Positions 55,753 to 63,853 are shown, numbered from the stretch's first letter. The stretch is 64,000 nucleotides of DNA from Streptomyces lienomycini (GCF_027947595.1 NZ_CP116257.1:6508001-6572000); one strand, 5' to 3'. Numbers and translations: made by a program. The notes: a model not told the origin generated them from the sequence alone.

Positions 55753-56530
55753 GCGAAGCGCCAGTGCCCCGAGAGGCAAGCACGTGCAGCAGAGCGACCA
55801 GGGTGCCCGACCCCATGAGTTCACCGCGCGCCATCAAACCGGGAATGTCCGCAAGGGGCACCCAGGCGATGTGTCCGGCTTCTTCGAGGTCGGTCGGTTC
55901 GCCGACCAGCTTCGCGCCCTTGCCCACGTAGATCTCGTGCGGTGAGTCGACCATGCCGACCATGGGCTGATAGGTGACCACATGTTCCAAGGAGTCGGGG
56001 CGCCAGCCGGTCTCTTCCTCGAACTCACGCATGGCCGTCTGCAAGGGGTCTTCCCCCTCGTCGACGATCCCGCCGGGGAGCTCCCAGCCGAAGGACTGCG
56101 GGACGAAGCGGTACCGCCACATCATCAAGACCCTGTCCTGATCATCAATGACGGCGGCGATGGCCACGTGGTGCAGATGCACGACGTGGTGCTCGAATCG
56201 CTTCACGCCGGGCGGCTCGACATCCACGAGGGCGAGCTTCACCCAACGGTTGTCGTACAGAGTCCGCTCACCATGGATCTTCCACGGCTCAACATCAGTC
56301 GGAGCCTCAGTAATTGCAGACCGGTCAGGCACGCGGTACGAGCTGCGACCATGCACCTCGACGACGCCCTCAGAGACCAGCTTGGCCAAGACCTGTCGCA
56401 GCGCGGTGCGGCCGATGCTCAGATCTTCGGACAGGGTTCGCTCGGACGGAAGCTTGGCCCCGGGCGGATACTCGCCCGTCGTGATCCACTCGCGAATCGC
56501 GCGGTAGACCCGCTCCGACTTCGGTCCCAT
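55736..56530 (-). CDS. GntR-NUDIX fusion protein, KorSA/Pif-like
   Basis: A 264-residue two-domain protein. Residues 1-~68 are a GntR winged helix (VYRAIREWITTGEYPPGAKLPSERTLSEDLSIGRTALRQVLAKL). Residues ~85-250 are a NUDIX hydrolase with the box GGIVDEGEDPLQTAMREFEE-ETGW, the full G-x5-E-x7-REUxEExGU pattern. In pSAM2 the transfer repressor KorSA (GntR) and the immunity factor Pif (NUDIX) are separate, as I recall; here both functions may lie in one polypeptide. An 18-bp palindrome lies 57 bases upstream of ATG 56530 and may be its operator. Confidence 0.88.
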   Translation of the reverse strand: MGPKSERVYRAIREWITTGEYPPGAKLPSERTLSEDLSIGRTALRQVLAKLVSEGVVEVHGRSSYRVPDRSAITEAPTDVEPWKIHGERTLYDNRWVKLALVDVEPPGVKRFEHHVVHLHHVAIAAVIDDQDRVLMMWRYRFVPQSFGWELPGGIVDEGEDPLQTAMREFEEETGWRPDSLEHVVTYQPMVGMVDSPHEIYVGKGAKLVGEPTDLEEAGHIAWVPLADIPGLMARGELMGSGTLVALLHVLASRGTGASPTAAA

Positions 56531-56586
56531 CCGGTGAGCACACTCCCTGTAGTCCGGTTATGTCGACCACACAACTGTAGCCGGGA

Positions 56587-56604
56587 CCTACTCACGTGAG
56601 TAGG
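56587..56604. promoter_or_regulatory. 18-bp palindrome upstream of GntR-NUDIX gene
   Basis: CCTACTCACGTGAGTAGG is perfectly palindromic and lies 57 bases upstream of the GntR-NUDIX start. It differs from the CTGGTGCGCACCAG sites of the transfer operon. Likely regulator-binding site. Confidence 0.6.
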
Positions 56605-56930
56605 CAGATCAACCGGGGATCACCAGCAGCCAGAGGGAGCGCGGTAGAACTTTCCCTACTTCATCAAGGCTCGCTTCGCTCGCGTCGCTCCCGGCCTCCT
56701 GGAACTGCAAGCAGTCCGATCGGAAGATCGGAGGTGCCGCGCACAGCGCGGCGGCGCCGGTCGGTCGCCGCCGCGCCGCCCCTCCTTGCCTTCGTCACCG
56801 GGGCAGCGCGCCGTCGCCCGCCCGCGCCCACAAGGGGGCGAAGACCAGGCCGGGGCGAGGGTGAGAGGGCGATGCCAGGGTCAGAACCCGTCGTGGCTGG
56901 GGCGGTCGGCTCCACGGCTTTAGGCAGCCA

Positions 56931-57041
56931 CTTTGGGGCGAGCCTCTAAGATCTTGGCCCCAACGTCGTGCTTTAACGGGCAGGTCAACAGACTGCCCGA
57001 CTCGCCGGAAGCTTACGGGGCCAAGATCACTCGCCCCAAAG
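56931..57041. other. Large compound stem-loop, possible AICE origin or cis-acting site
   Basis: Outer arms 56931-56942 and 57030-57041 match perfectly (12 bp). Inner arms 56950-56961 and 57017-57028 match perfectly (12 bp). A third stem, CGGGCAG/CTGCCCG, lies at 56977-56983 and 56993-56999. The loops between outer and inner arms are unequal (7 and 1 bases). Such a 111-base cruciform-capable element fits a single-strand origin, a double-strand origin or a structured RNA. Confidence 0.6.
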
Positions 57042-57240
57042 CAGCTCCAGCCCAAAGCCGCTCCGCCAACCGCGCTTCAAGGTGCTGGGACGGCGGAGCA
57101 TGCGCAAGTCCTGTAGTCTGCCCGTCAGTTGCTTTTGGGCACACCGAAGGGCCGTGCGCGTCGAACTTGGCGGTACGCGTCGCACAGCTACGGCGTCCCG
57201 GGACAACATTTAATGTCGCCTATCAACCTAGGAACCAAGG

Positions 57241-57459
57241 ATGAGTAGCGAACAACCCCACCCTAGGGCATCCCGAGATGCGCCCACCGTACCCCCGCAG
57301 GCATGGCAATGCAATGTGTATAGGAGGGTTGGAAGCCAGGAGCCGACACCCAACCATCCAGGAGGTTGGCGTCATCCCAGCATCCAGGCTGCACTCATCA
57401 GCGCGGCGGCTACCGTGATCAGCGCCATCGTCTCTGTGCTGTTGATCAAGGTGCTGTGA
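57241..57459 (+). CDS. Possible small tail-anchored protein (72 aa)
   Basis: A 72-residue frame: a polar N-terminus with Pro, Arg and Gln, and one C-terminal hydrophobic helix (about 47-70, IQAALISAAATVISAIVSVLLI) ending KVL. AGGA lies seven bases before ATG 57241. Codon usage is weaker than in neighbours and no family is recognised. It lies just inside the element's right end. It may be real but could be spurious. Confidence 0.42.
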   Translation: MSSEQPHPRASRDAPTVPPQAWQCNVYRRVGSQEPTPNHPGGWRHPSIQAALISAAATVISAIVSVLLIKVL

Positions 57460-57579
57460 TGTGCCCCCCGCGTGCCCGACTGGACAGCACGTCACGGCAC
57501 CGAGCGGGGAGCCCCGGGGAACTCCCGGCGTAGCAGCAGGTCAGGAGGGGCGCAGGTCAGACCGCATCCGCGTACGCGA

Positions 57580-57623
57580 TCTTCCAAACTAGCTACGCGG
57601 GTTCGATTCCCGTCGCCCGCTCC
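57580..57623. repeat. attR, 44-bp copy of tRNA-Gly 3' end
   Basis: Identical to 47604-47647. Upstream bases do not continue the tRNA, so this is only the displaced 3' part of the original chromosomal tRNA and not a second gene. It marks the right end of the element. Confidence 0.93.
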
Positions 57624-57626
57624 GAG

Positions 57627-57669
57627 AGGCCTCCGGCCCGGTCCCCCCAGGGGATCGGGCCGGAGGCCT
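57627..57669. terminator. Original tRNA-Gly terminator, now beside attR
   Basis: AGGCCTCCGGCCCG (57627-57640) pairs with CGGGCCGGAGGCCT (57656-57669), 14 bp perfect, followed by TTTGT. Before integration it would have followed tRNA-Gly. It also faces the convergent small gene ending at 57708. Confidence 0.85.
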
Positions 57670-57707
57670 TTGTGCGGTCCGCCCCCTGGGGGGACCGGGA
57701 CAGGGCC

Positions 57708-57902
57708 CTAGAACTGGATCGAGTTGACCATGTCGGCTATCGAGTCCAGGAAGCGCTGGATGTCGTCGGCCATGCCGGTGGAGGCCAGGAAGAAGCCGAA
57801 GAGGACCGCGACGATCGCCGGCCCCGCCTTGATGGAGCCTCCCCGCAGCAGCACCACCAGGATGATCGCCAACAGCAGCACCACTGACAGTGAAATGGCC
57901 AC
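57708..57902 (-). CDS. Small conserved membrane protein (64 aa)
   Basis: A 64-residue protein with two hydrophobic helices (AISLSVVLLLAIILVVLL at about 2-19 and AGPAIVAVLFGFFLAST at 26-42) and an amphipathic tail MADDIQRFLDSIADMVNSIQF. It is the first chromosomal gene after attR. I recall similar short proteins in many Streptomyces, including as AICE-flanking genes, but not a function. Start is GTG 57902; the ribosome binding site is weak. Confidence 0.75.
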   Translation of the reverse strand: MAISLSVVLLLAIILVVLLRGGSIKAGPAIVAVLFGFFLASTGMADDIQRFLDSIADMVNSIQF

Positions 57903-58602
57903 AACTGATCACACCCTTGGTCGGTCCCGCTCTCCCGGCCCGGAGGTGCGACTGCGCACACCTCCGCCAGAACCATCGTGCCACCAACCGGCCCTCGTCA
58001 TGCGGCAGGTGACACATCGTCCGGCCGGTTTCCTGGACGGCACGCTCCCCCGCGCACGCGGGCGTACCCCACCATCTCACCCCGTACAGAAATTCGACAG
58101 ATCACCCGTACGGGGAATTCCGGCCACTTCGTTTCCATGCCCACACAACGCGTTCGCAGCCATTTCGAATTGTCGCGGCGACCACATCGGCAGCCGCATC
58201 CGCGCTTACCCCGCGAGGTTTGCCCACAGGTCCATCACAGGGAGATCACAGGCGCGCTCGCGTACCGCGCAAGCGCATTGAAGGGGACATTCGAGTGGAG
58301 TCGCCCGCCGGTCTTATGCGCTGTTTAGTCGTGATGAGTCGTGACAAGTGGGGTGCTCAGCACGGGGTTTCGGGGACCTGTCGCATCCGGGGTGTGGGTC
58401 CCGTCACGCGACCGAAGAGGCCGAGTTCCCGAAATACCGGGTACTCGCAAGGTACCCGGGACCCGAATACAGGAATGACGTCGAGGGTTTTACGGAAACA
58501 CACGGAGAACGCTAGGGTGCCTCAGATGTTCTACGCTGCCTCGTCCCCCACCAGAGCAGCGAGGTCCTGTGACCACTCGCCGAGTTTTCGGCGGGGGGTT
58601 GC
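57903..58602. other. Intergenic region before the acyltransferase gene
   Basis: A 700-base gap with lower GC content than the flanks, especially 58080-58180 and 58310-58350. A perfect 8-bp inverted repeat CCGGGTAC/GTACCCGG lies at 58437-58444 and 58452-58459, and a direct repeat GTCGTGATGA/GTCGTGACAA near 58328-58350. No gene or RNA is supported. It may contain the acyltransferase promoter. Confidence 0.5.
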
Positions 58603-59778
58603 ATGACTAGCTCGCTGCGACCGCACGGCGACCGGAAGTCGCCGTCCCCACCGGACCAGCAGACCCGGCCGAGTCCGCCGAGCCGGCAGCGCGACGCGTT
58701 CTTCGACAACGCCAAGTACCTGGCGATCGTGCTGGTCGGCGTGGGCCACGCCTGGGGCCAGATCCTGGACGGGAACCGGACCGTGGAGACCCTCTACCGG
58801 GTCCTGTACACGTTCCACATGCCGGCGTTCATCATCATCTCCGGCTACTTCTCGCGCAGTTTCGACCTGAGCCCCAAGCGCGTCAAACGGCTGGTCACCG
58901 GTGTCGTCGTCCCGTACGTCGTCTTCGAGATCGGCTACGCGCTGCACCGCCGCCTCAGCGAGGACCCGTCTAACGACATCAGCCTGCTGGACCCCACCTA
59001 CCTGCTGTGGTTCCTGTGCGCGCTGTTCGTCTGGCGGCTGACCACCCCCATCTGGCAGACGGTGCGCTGGCCGCTCCCGATCTCCCTGGCCATCGCCGCC
59101 CTGGCGTCCGTGACGCCCTCGATCGGCAACGACCTGAACATGCAGCGCGTGCTGCAGTTCCTGCCGTGCTTCGTGCTGGGCCTGCTGCTGCGCCCGGAGC
59201 ACTTCCAGCTGGTGCGCCGCCGCTCGGTGCGGATCCTGTCCGTGCCCGTGGTCGCGGCGGCGCTGGTGATCGGCTGGTGGTCGGTCCCGCGCATGGAGAC
59301 CGGCTGGTTCTACCGCAACGCCGCCGTGCAGGCCACCGGCGCCCCCTGGTGGTCGGGCCCCGTCGTGACGCTCGCCCTCTTCGGCTGCTCGCTGGTGCTG
59401 ACCGCCTGCTTCTTCGCCTGGGTGCCGGGCCGGCGCATGTGGTTCACGGCGCTCGGCGCGGGCACGATCTACGGCTATCTGCTGCACGGCTTCGTGGTGA
59501 AGCAGGGCACCTTCTCGGGCTGGTTCCACGACCCCGTGTGGGACACGCCGCTCGCCGGTCTGGGACTGACCGTCGCCGCGGCCACCGTCATCACCCTGCT
59601 GTGCACCAGCCCGGTCCGGCGCGTCATGCGGTACGTGGTGGAGCCGAGGATGGACTGGGCGTTCAAGCGCGATCCGGGCGCGGCGGCCCGCGGCCGTGAG
59701 ACACGGGAAGGGGGCCGGGACGCGGCCCGCGACCCCGCCGCTGCCACTCGGGACAGTGGCGAGAAGGTCTCCGTCTAG
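58603..59778 (+). CDS. Acyltransferase family membrane protein
   Basis: A 391-residue multi-pass protein of the acyltransferase-3 (OafA/WecH-like) family. The first segment DAFFDNAKYLAIVLVGVGHAWGQI has the conserved His of such enzymes, and MPAFIIISGYFSR follows. About ten hydrophobic segments are visible. These enzymes O-acylate sugars or other cell-surface molecules. The ends (1-30, 365-391) are polar and disordered. ATG 58603 is preceded by a GGGGGG run. The substrate is unknown. Confidence 0.85.
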   Translation: MTSSLRPHGDRKSPSPPDQQTRPSPPSRQRDAFFDNAKYLAIVLVGVGHAWGQILDGNRTVETLYRVLYTFHMPAFIIISGYFSRSFDLSPKRVKRLVTGVVVPYVVFEIGYALHRRLSEDPSNDISLLDPTYLLWFLCALFVWRLTTPIWQTVRWPLPISLAIAALASVTPSIGNDLNMQRVLQFLPCFVLGLLLRPEHFQLVRRRSVRILSVPVVAAALVIGWWSVPRMETGWFYRNAAVQATGAPWWSGPVVTLALFGCSLVLTACFFAWVPGRRMWFTALGAGTIYGYLLHGFVVKQGTFSGWFHDPVWDTPLAGLGLTVAAATVITLLCTSPVRRVMRYVVEPRMDWAFKRDPGAAARGRETREGGRDAARDPAAATRDSGEKVSV

Positions 59779-59830
59779 GTCCCGCCGACCGCCTCCCGGC
59801 GGACCCCTCGGGCGTCCGGCCGTACCGCCG

Positions 59831-60355
59831 TCACGACTGGCCGAGAAGTGCGCGCATCCGCGTGTACTTCTCGGCCAGTCGTGTGCGGGTGGCCTCGTCG
59901 AGGACGGCGAGCCGTGCGGGGTCCGCGTTGTGGGCCAGGTCCGCCTGTTTGACCAGCGGAGCGCCGGGGGTGGCGAGGATCCGCGCCGCGTACGCCTCGG
60001 GCGGCTCCCCCGGCCGCTTGGTGAGGGCGAGGACGATGTCCCTGGTACGGCGGGTCAGCGCCGCCTCGCGCAGCCACCGCTCGGTCAGGGCCTCGTCCTC
60101 GACGGCGTCGTGCAGCCAGGCCGCCGCGATCTGCTCGTCGTCCCCGCCGCGCCGCCGCACACCCTCGGCGACGGCCCGCAGGTGTTCGGCGTACGGCCGG
60201 CCCGCCTTGTCGGTCTGTCCGGCGTGCGCGGCGCGGGCGACGGCCTCGACCTCGGCGAGGGAGAGGGAGAGGGAGAGGGAGAGGGAGAAGGAGTGGGAGG
60301 GGGAGGGGGACGGTGCGGGGGCGCCGGAGTCGTGGGGGCCGGGGTCGTGGGGCAT
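59831..60355 (-). CDS. HD-domain protein with Ser-Leu repeat tract
   Basis: A 174-residue protein with an HD-type phosphohydrolase fold: AARAAHAGQTDKAGRPYAEH, AAWLHDAVED (the HD pair), and LVKQADLAHNADPARL. This resembles small RelA/SpoT-like HD hydrolases. The N-terminus (about 10-35) is low complexity and includes (Ser-Leu)n from a GAGAGG hexanucleotide repeat (60256-60303 region). The start at ATG 60355 is uncertain because the low-complexity segment may not be translated in all homologues. It converges on the acyltransferase gene. Confidence 0.78.
   Translation of the reverse strand: MPHDPGPHDSGAPAPSPSPSHSFSLSLSLSLSLAEVEAVARAAHAGQTDKAGRPYAEHLRAVAEGVRRRGGDDEQIAAAWLHDAVEDEALTERWLREAALTRRTRDIVLALTKRPGEPPEAYAARILATPGAPLVKQADLAHNADPARLAVLDEATRTRLAEKYTRMRALLGQS
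60256..60303. repeat. GAGAGG hexanucleotide microsatellite
   Basis: The + strand reads as a run of GAGAGG units, becoming GAGAAG and GGGGAG-like units. The six-base unit is frame-neutral and adds or removes Ser-Leu pairs in the HD protein. Confidence 0.8.
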
Positions 60356-60380
60356 GGCCCCAGTGTGTCGGCGGAGGGGT

Positions 60381-61568
60381 TCAGTCCGCCAGCGTCGCGG
60401 AGTGGGCCGTGGGCCCCTCCCGGCAGATCAGCAGCAGCGCCCGGTCGTCGTTGACGTCCTTGGCCACCGCCTCGATCAGGTGCCAGGCGGCACCGTGGAA
60501 ACCGCCGGCGACGTAGCGGTCGGCCTCGCCGGTGAGACGGTCGATGCCCTCGGCGATGTCCCGTTCGGAGGTCTCCACCAGTCCGTCCGTGAACAGCATC
60601 AACACGTCGCCGGGGCGCAGTGATCCCTTCACCTGGTCGAACTGCGCGCCGTCGTACACGCCGAGGAGCGGCCCGTCGGCCGACTTCTCCTCCCAGCGGC
60701 CGGTGCCCGCGCTGAGCTGGAGGCCCGGGGGGTGTCCAGCGGAGTACAGCTCGTAGTCGCCGGAGTCGAGGTCCAGGACGAGGTGGATGGAGGTGGCGAA
60801 GCCCTCGTCCCAGTCCTGGCGGAGCAGATAGCCGTTGGCGGCCGGCAGGAAGGCGTGCGGGGGCAGGCTGCCCAGCAGTCCGCCGAAGGCGCCCGACAGC
60901 AGCAGCGCGCGCGAGGCCGCGTCCATGCCCTTGCCGGAGACGTCGGTGAGGACGACCTCCAGCGTCCGGCCGCCGTTGGTGCGTGCCGCGACGACGAAGT
61001 CGCCGGAGAAGGACTGGCCGCCGGCCGGGCGCAGCGCCATCTCCCGGTGCCAGCCCGGGGGCAGTTGGGGCAGCTTGCTCTGGACGCGGATGCGTTCGCG
61101 CAGGTCGAAGAGCATGGTGCCGCCGCGTCGCCAGGGCACGCCGACCCTGCTGCGGAACTGGGCGACGAGGAGCCCGAAGAAGCCGCAGGCCGCGACGACG
61201 AGGACCACGCCGGGGGTGACCCGGGAGGGTCCCTCGGTGTACGGGCCCAGTTGCACGGACTCCACGATCAGCGCGGTGGCCGCCGCCGCGTACAGCCCGA
61301 GCAGGCTCGCCGGGCGCAGCAGCAGGCCGCCCGCGACGATCGGGATGACCAGTGCGGAGGGCGAGCACCACACGGAGTTGGCCATCGTGGTGGCGGCGAT
61401 GACGGGGATCGTCAGCAGCAGTCCGGCGAGCGCGATCCAGTCCGAACCGTCGCCGCGGAAGTAGTCCACGGCGGATCTGCGCACGCCGACGCGGACCCGG
61501 TGCCACTGCTTCTTCCACCGGGCCGTGAACGTCTCGGCTTCCGCGCGCCGCTCTCGTCCTGCTGCCAT
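60381..61568 (-). CDS. PP2C/SpoIIE-type serine phosphatase, membrane-anchored
   Basis: A 395-residue protein with four to five N-terminal hydrophobic segments (about 43-140) and a cytoplasmic PP2C-like (SpoIIE/RsbU) phosphatase domain (about 170-385): GQSFSGDFVVAARTNGGRTLEVVLTDVSGKGMDAA, the SAGHPPGL motif and LFTDGLVET hold the metal-binding Asp residues. Such phosphatases often control anti-sigma-factor antagonists. No sigma or anti-sigma gene lies nearby. ATG 61568. Confidence 0.88.
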   Translation of the reverse strand: MAAGRERRAEAETFTARWKKQWHRVRVGVRRSAVDYFRGDGSDWIALAGLLLTIPVIAATTMANSVWCSPSALVIPIVAGGLLLRPASLLGLYAAAATALIVESVQLGPYTEGPSRVTPGVVLVVAACGFFGLLVAQFRSRVGVPWRRGGTMLFDLRERIRVQSKLPQLPPGWHREMALRPAGGQSFSGDFVVAARTNGGRTLEVVLTDVSGKGMDAASRALLLSGAFGGLLGSLPPHAFLPAANGYLLRQDWDEGFATSIHLVLDLDSGDYELYSAGHPPGLQLSAGTGRWEEKSADGPLLGVYDGAQFDQVKGSLRPGDVLMLFTDGLVETSERDIAEGIDRLTGEADRYVAGGFHGAAWHLIEAVAKDVNDDRALLLICREGPTAHSATLAD

Positions 61569-61731
61569 TAGTTCGGGACCCTATCCATCGGACCGGTCGC
61601 TTGGCACGGGAGGTCCCACTTGTCCCCCGTCCGGGGCCGGACTTCACAGTGAACTTCACGAACGGCGCTCGCGCCGCACCCCTGCGGAAATTCCCTCGCC
61701 CGTCTTCGGCCCGCCCTGGTACGCATGGTGC

Positions 61732-62994
61732 ATGGAACGGTCCACGGGTGATGACGGCGGCGTACCGACGACGGAGCCGCGGGTACTGCGGCGCGACGAG
61801 TGGGACATCTGGTACGGGACGCTGGTCCGTGCCTTCGGCGGGGTGCCGGAACCGGCCGAGGAACTGGAGCTGTTCCGGGAGCTGACGCAGGTCGACCGGT
61901 CCCTCGGGGTGTGGGAGGGCGACGCGTGCGTCGGGACGGCGGGCGCGTTCGCCTTCCGGATGACCGTGCCCGGCGGGGCGGCGGTGCCCGCGGCGGGCGT
62001 GACGATGGTGAGCGTCGCCGCCACCCACCGCCGCCGGGGCGTACTGACGTCGATGATGCGGCGGCAACTGGACGACGTACGGTCCTGGGGCGAGCCGCTG
62101 GCGGTACTGACGGCCTCCGAGCCGGCGATCTACGGCCGGTTCGGGTACGGCGCCGCGACGTTCGAGCTCGGCGCGGAGATCGACACGAGCCGGGTCCGGC
62201 TGTCGGTGCCGCCGGGCACGGATGACGTACGGCTGCGGTACGCGGCGCCCGCCGACGTCCTCGACGCGTGCGAGGCGGTGTACGCGCGGCTGGTGCCGGG
62301 GCGGCCCGGGATGCTGGCCCGGCGGCCCGGCTGGGAGCGGGTGGCGCTGCTGGACCCGGAGAGCGGGCGGGAGGGCGCCTCTCCCCTGCAGTGCGTGGTC
62401 GCCCGGCGCGACGGCGAGGTCACCGGGTACGCGCGGTTCCGGGTGCGGCCGGCCTGGGGGCCCGAGGGGGCCGGGGGCACGGTGGTCCTGGACGACCTGG
62501 CCGGGCTCGATCCGGCGACCGGGGCCGCGCTGTGGCGCTTCCTCTTCGACATCGACCTGACCTCCACGCTGGCGGTGCGGGGGCGGCCGGTCGACGAGGC
62601 GTGGCAGTACCGGGTCTCGGACGTCCGGCGGTGCCGGCCGGGGCTGCGGGACGCGTTGTACGTACGGCTGGTGGACGTGGGGGCCGCGCTCGCGGCGCGG
62701 ACCTACCAGGCGCCGGTGGACGTGGTGTTCGAGGTCGAGGACGCCTTCTGCCCCTGGAACGCGGGGCGTTGGCGGCTGAGCGGCGACGCGAAGGGCGCGT
62801 CCTGCGAGCGTACGTCCGATGCGGCCGACCTCGCCCTGTCCGTACGGGAGTTGGGGGCGGCGTACCTCGGAGGTGTGAGCCTCGGTGCGCTCGGTGCGGC
62901 CGGGCGGGTGCGTGAGGTGCGGGCCGGGGCGCTGGCGGAGGCGTCGGTGGGTTTCGGGTCGGACATCGCGCCGTGGCTGCCGCACGGCTTCTGA
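61732..62994 (+). CDS. Eis-like GNAT N-acetyltransferase
   Basis: A 420-residue protein with an N-terminal GNAT domain (GVTMVSVAATHRRRGVLTSMMRRQLDDV is the acetyl-CoA-binding RxxGxG/A motif) and a second GNAT-like half followed by the SCP-like C-terminal domain. It ends FGSDIAPWLPHGF, like the free C-terminal carboxylate end of Eis proteins that acts in catalysis. Eis relatives acetylate amines such as aminoglycosides or peptides; substrate here is unknown. ATG 61732 is chosen; no strong ribosome binding site is visible. Confidence 0.87.
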   Translation: MERSTGDDGGVPTTEPRVLRRDEWDIWYGTLVRAFGGVPEPAEELELFRELTQVDRSLGVWEGDACVGTAGAFAFRMTVPGGAAVPAAGVTMVSVAATHRRRGVLTSMMRRQLDDVRSWGEPLAVLTASEPAIYGRFGYGAATFELGAEIDTSRVRLSVPPGTDDVRLRYAAPADVLDACEAVYARLVPGRPGMLARRPGWERVALLDPESGREGASPLQCVVARRDGEVTGYARFRVRPAWGPEGAGGTVVLDDLAGLDPATGAALWRFLFDIDLTSTLAVRGRPVDEAWQYRVSDVRRCRPGLRDALYVRLVDVGAALAARTYQAPVDVVFEVEDAFCPWNAGRWRLSGDAKGASCERTSDAADLALSVRELGAAYLGGVSLGALGAAGRVREVRAGALAEASVGFGSDIAPWLPHGF

Positions 62995-63010
62995 CCGCGG
63001 GCGCGGGCCG

Positions 63011-63853
63011 CTAGCGCCGCTGGCAGGCGGGGCACCAGAAGAGGTTGCGGGCGGCGAGGTCGGCGGTGCGGACCGGGCCGCCGCAGAGGTGGCAGGGCTG
63101 GTTCGCCCGGCGGTAGACGTAGACCTCGCCGCCGTGGTCGTCGACGCGGGGCGGGCGGCCCATGGCCTCGGGGGTGTGTTCGGGGCGGACGGTGTCGATG
63201 CGGTTGTTCCGTACGCCCTCGCGCATGAGGCCGGTGAGGTCCTGCCAGATCGCGTCCCACTCGGCGCGGGTGATGTCCTTGCCGGGGCGGTACGGGTCGA
63301 TGCCGTGGCGGAAGAGGACCTCGGCGCGGTAGACGTTGCCGACGCCGGCGATGACCTTCTGGTCCATGAGCAGGGCGGCGATGGTGGTGCGGCTGCGGGA
63401 GATCCGGCGCCGGGCGGCCTCGGGGTCGGCGTCGGGGCGCAGCGGGTCGGGGCCGAGGCGGTCGTGTATCGCCTGCTTCTCCGGGGCCGTGATCAGGGCG
63501 CAGGTGGTGGGGCCGCGGAGGTCGACGTACGCCGTGTCGTTCACGAGGCGCAGGCGGACGGTGTCCGTGGGCGGGGGCGCGGGGGCGGGGCCGAGCGTGA
63601 CCTTGCCGAAGAGGCCGAGGTGGATGTGGACCCAGCCGGCGTTCTCGGCGGCGTCCTGGTCCGTGTCCCCTGCCGTGCCGAAGCCGAGGAAGAGGTGTTT
63701 GCCGTGGGCGTCGGCGGTGGTCAGGACGGTGCCGTCGAGGAGGGCGGCGGAGTCGGTGAACTTGCCCTGGGGGCTGGTGACGTGGACCGCCGTCCGGGCG
63801 AAGGCGGCGGTGTGGTCCTGGGCCAGCCGGTGGATCGTGTGCCCCTCTGGCAC
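63011..63853 (-). CDS. Fpg/Nei family DNA glycosylase (Nei-like)
   Basis: A 280-residue base-excision DNA glycosylase/AP lyase. The mature N-terminus is PEGHTIHRLA, with catalytic Pro2 and Glu3. MDQKVIAGVGNVYRAEVLFRHGI is the helix-two-turn-helix, and a C-terminal zinc finger CHLCGGPV...FWCPACQRR completes the fold. The PEGHT opening points to the actinobacterial Nei2 type, acting on oxidised pyrimidines. GTG 63853. The stop is 17 bases from the convergent acetyltransferase stop. Confidence 0.93.
   Translation of the reverse strand: MPEGHTIHRLAQDHTAAFARTAVHVTSPQGKFTDSAALLDGTVLTTADAHGKHLFLGFGTAGDTDQDAAENAGWVHIHLGLFGKVTLGPAPAPPPTDTVRLRLVNDTAYVDLRGPTTCALITAPEKQAIHDRLGPDPLRPDADPEAARRRISRSRTTIAALLMDQKVIAGVGNVYRAEVLFRHGIDPYRPGKDITRAEWDAIWQDLTGLMREGVRNNRIDTVRPEHTPEAMGRPPRVDDHGGEVYVYRRANQPCHLCGGPVRTADLAARNLFWCPACQRR

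Larger units (their letters stand above)
56531..57240. other. Structured gene-poor region of the AICE
   Basis: About 700 bases without a supported gene. It holds an 18-bp palindrome (56587-56604), a GCTCGCTTCGCTCGCG-type repeat stretch (56670-56692), a hairpin of 11-bp arms (56746-56756 / 56766-56776), and a large compound stem-loop (56931-57041). This is a plausible site for replication origins or the transfer locus. Confidence 0.65.
47604..57623. mobile_element. pSAM2-like integrative and conjugative element (AICE), about 10 kb
   Basis: The element lies between two perfect 44-bp copies of the tRNA-Gly 3' end. Next to attL it has int and xis, then a rolling-circle Rep, small zinc-ribbon proteins, SpdD-like and mobile-element-transfer proteins, a DUF2637 protein, an FtsK-like Tra, an SCO3933-family regulator, a divergent XRE/TPR regulator and a GntR-NUDIX protein. 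This content and order match AICEs such as pSAM2. No metabolic or resistance cargo is visible. All parts needed for excision, replication and DNA transfer look intact. Confidence 0.95.

Noticed and set aside
56596..56949. A 117-codon frame in the AICE non-coding end
   Set aside because: Arg/Pro/Ser-rich with no hydrophobic core or convincing ribosome binding site, and it spans inverted repeats.
57580..57623. A second tRNA-Gly
   Set aside because: Only the 3' 44 bases are present; the acceptor 5' strand and D-arm are missing. It is the attR copy.
47604..57623. The element as a prophage
   Set aside because: No capsid, tail, terminase or lysis genes; the rolling-circle Rep and FtsK-like Tra point to an AICE.
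58080..58600. A non-coding RNA or small gene in the lower-GC gap
   Set aside because: No conserved fold, promoter-terminator pair or plausible frame could be supported by eye.
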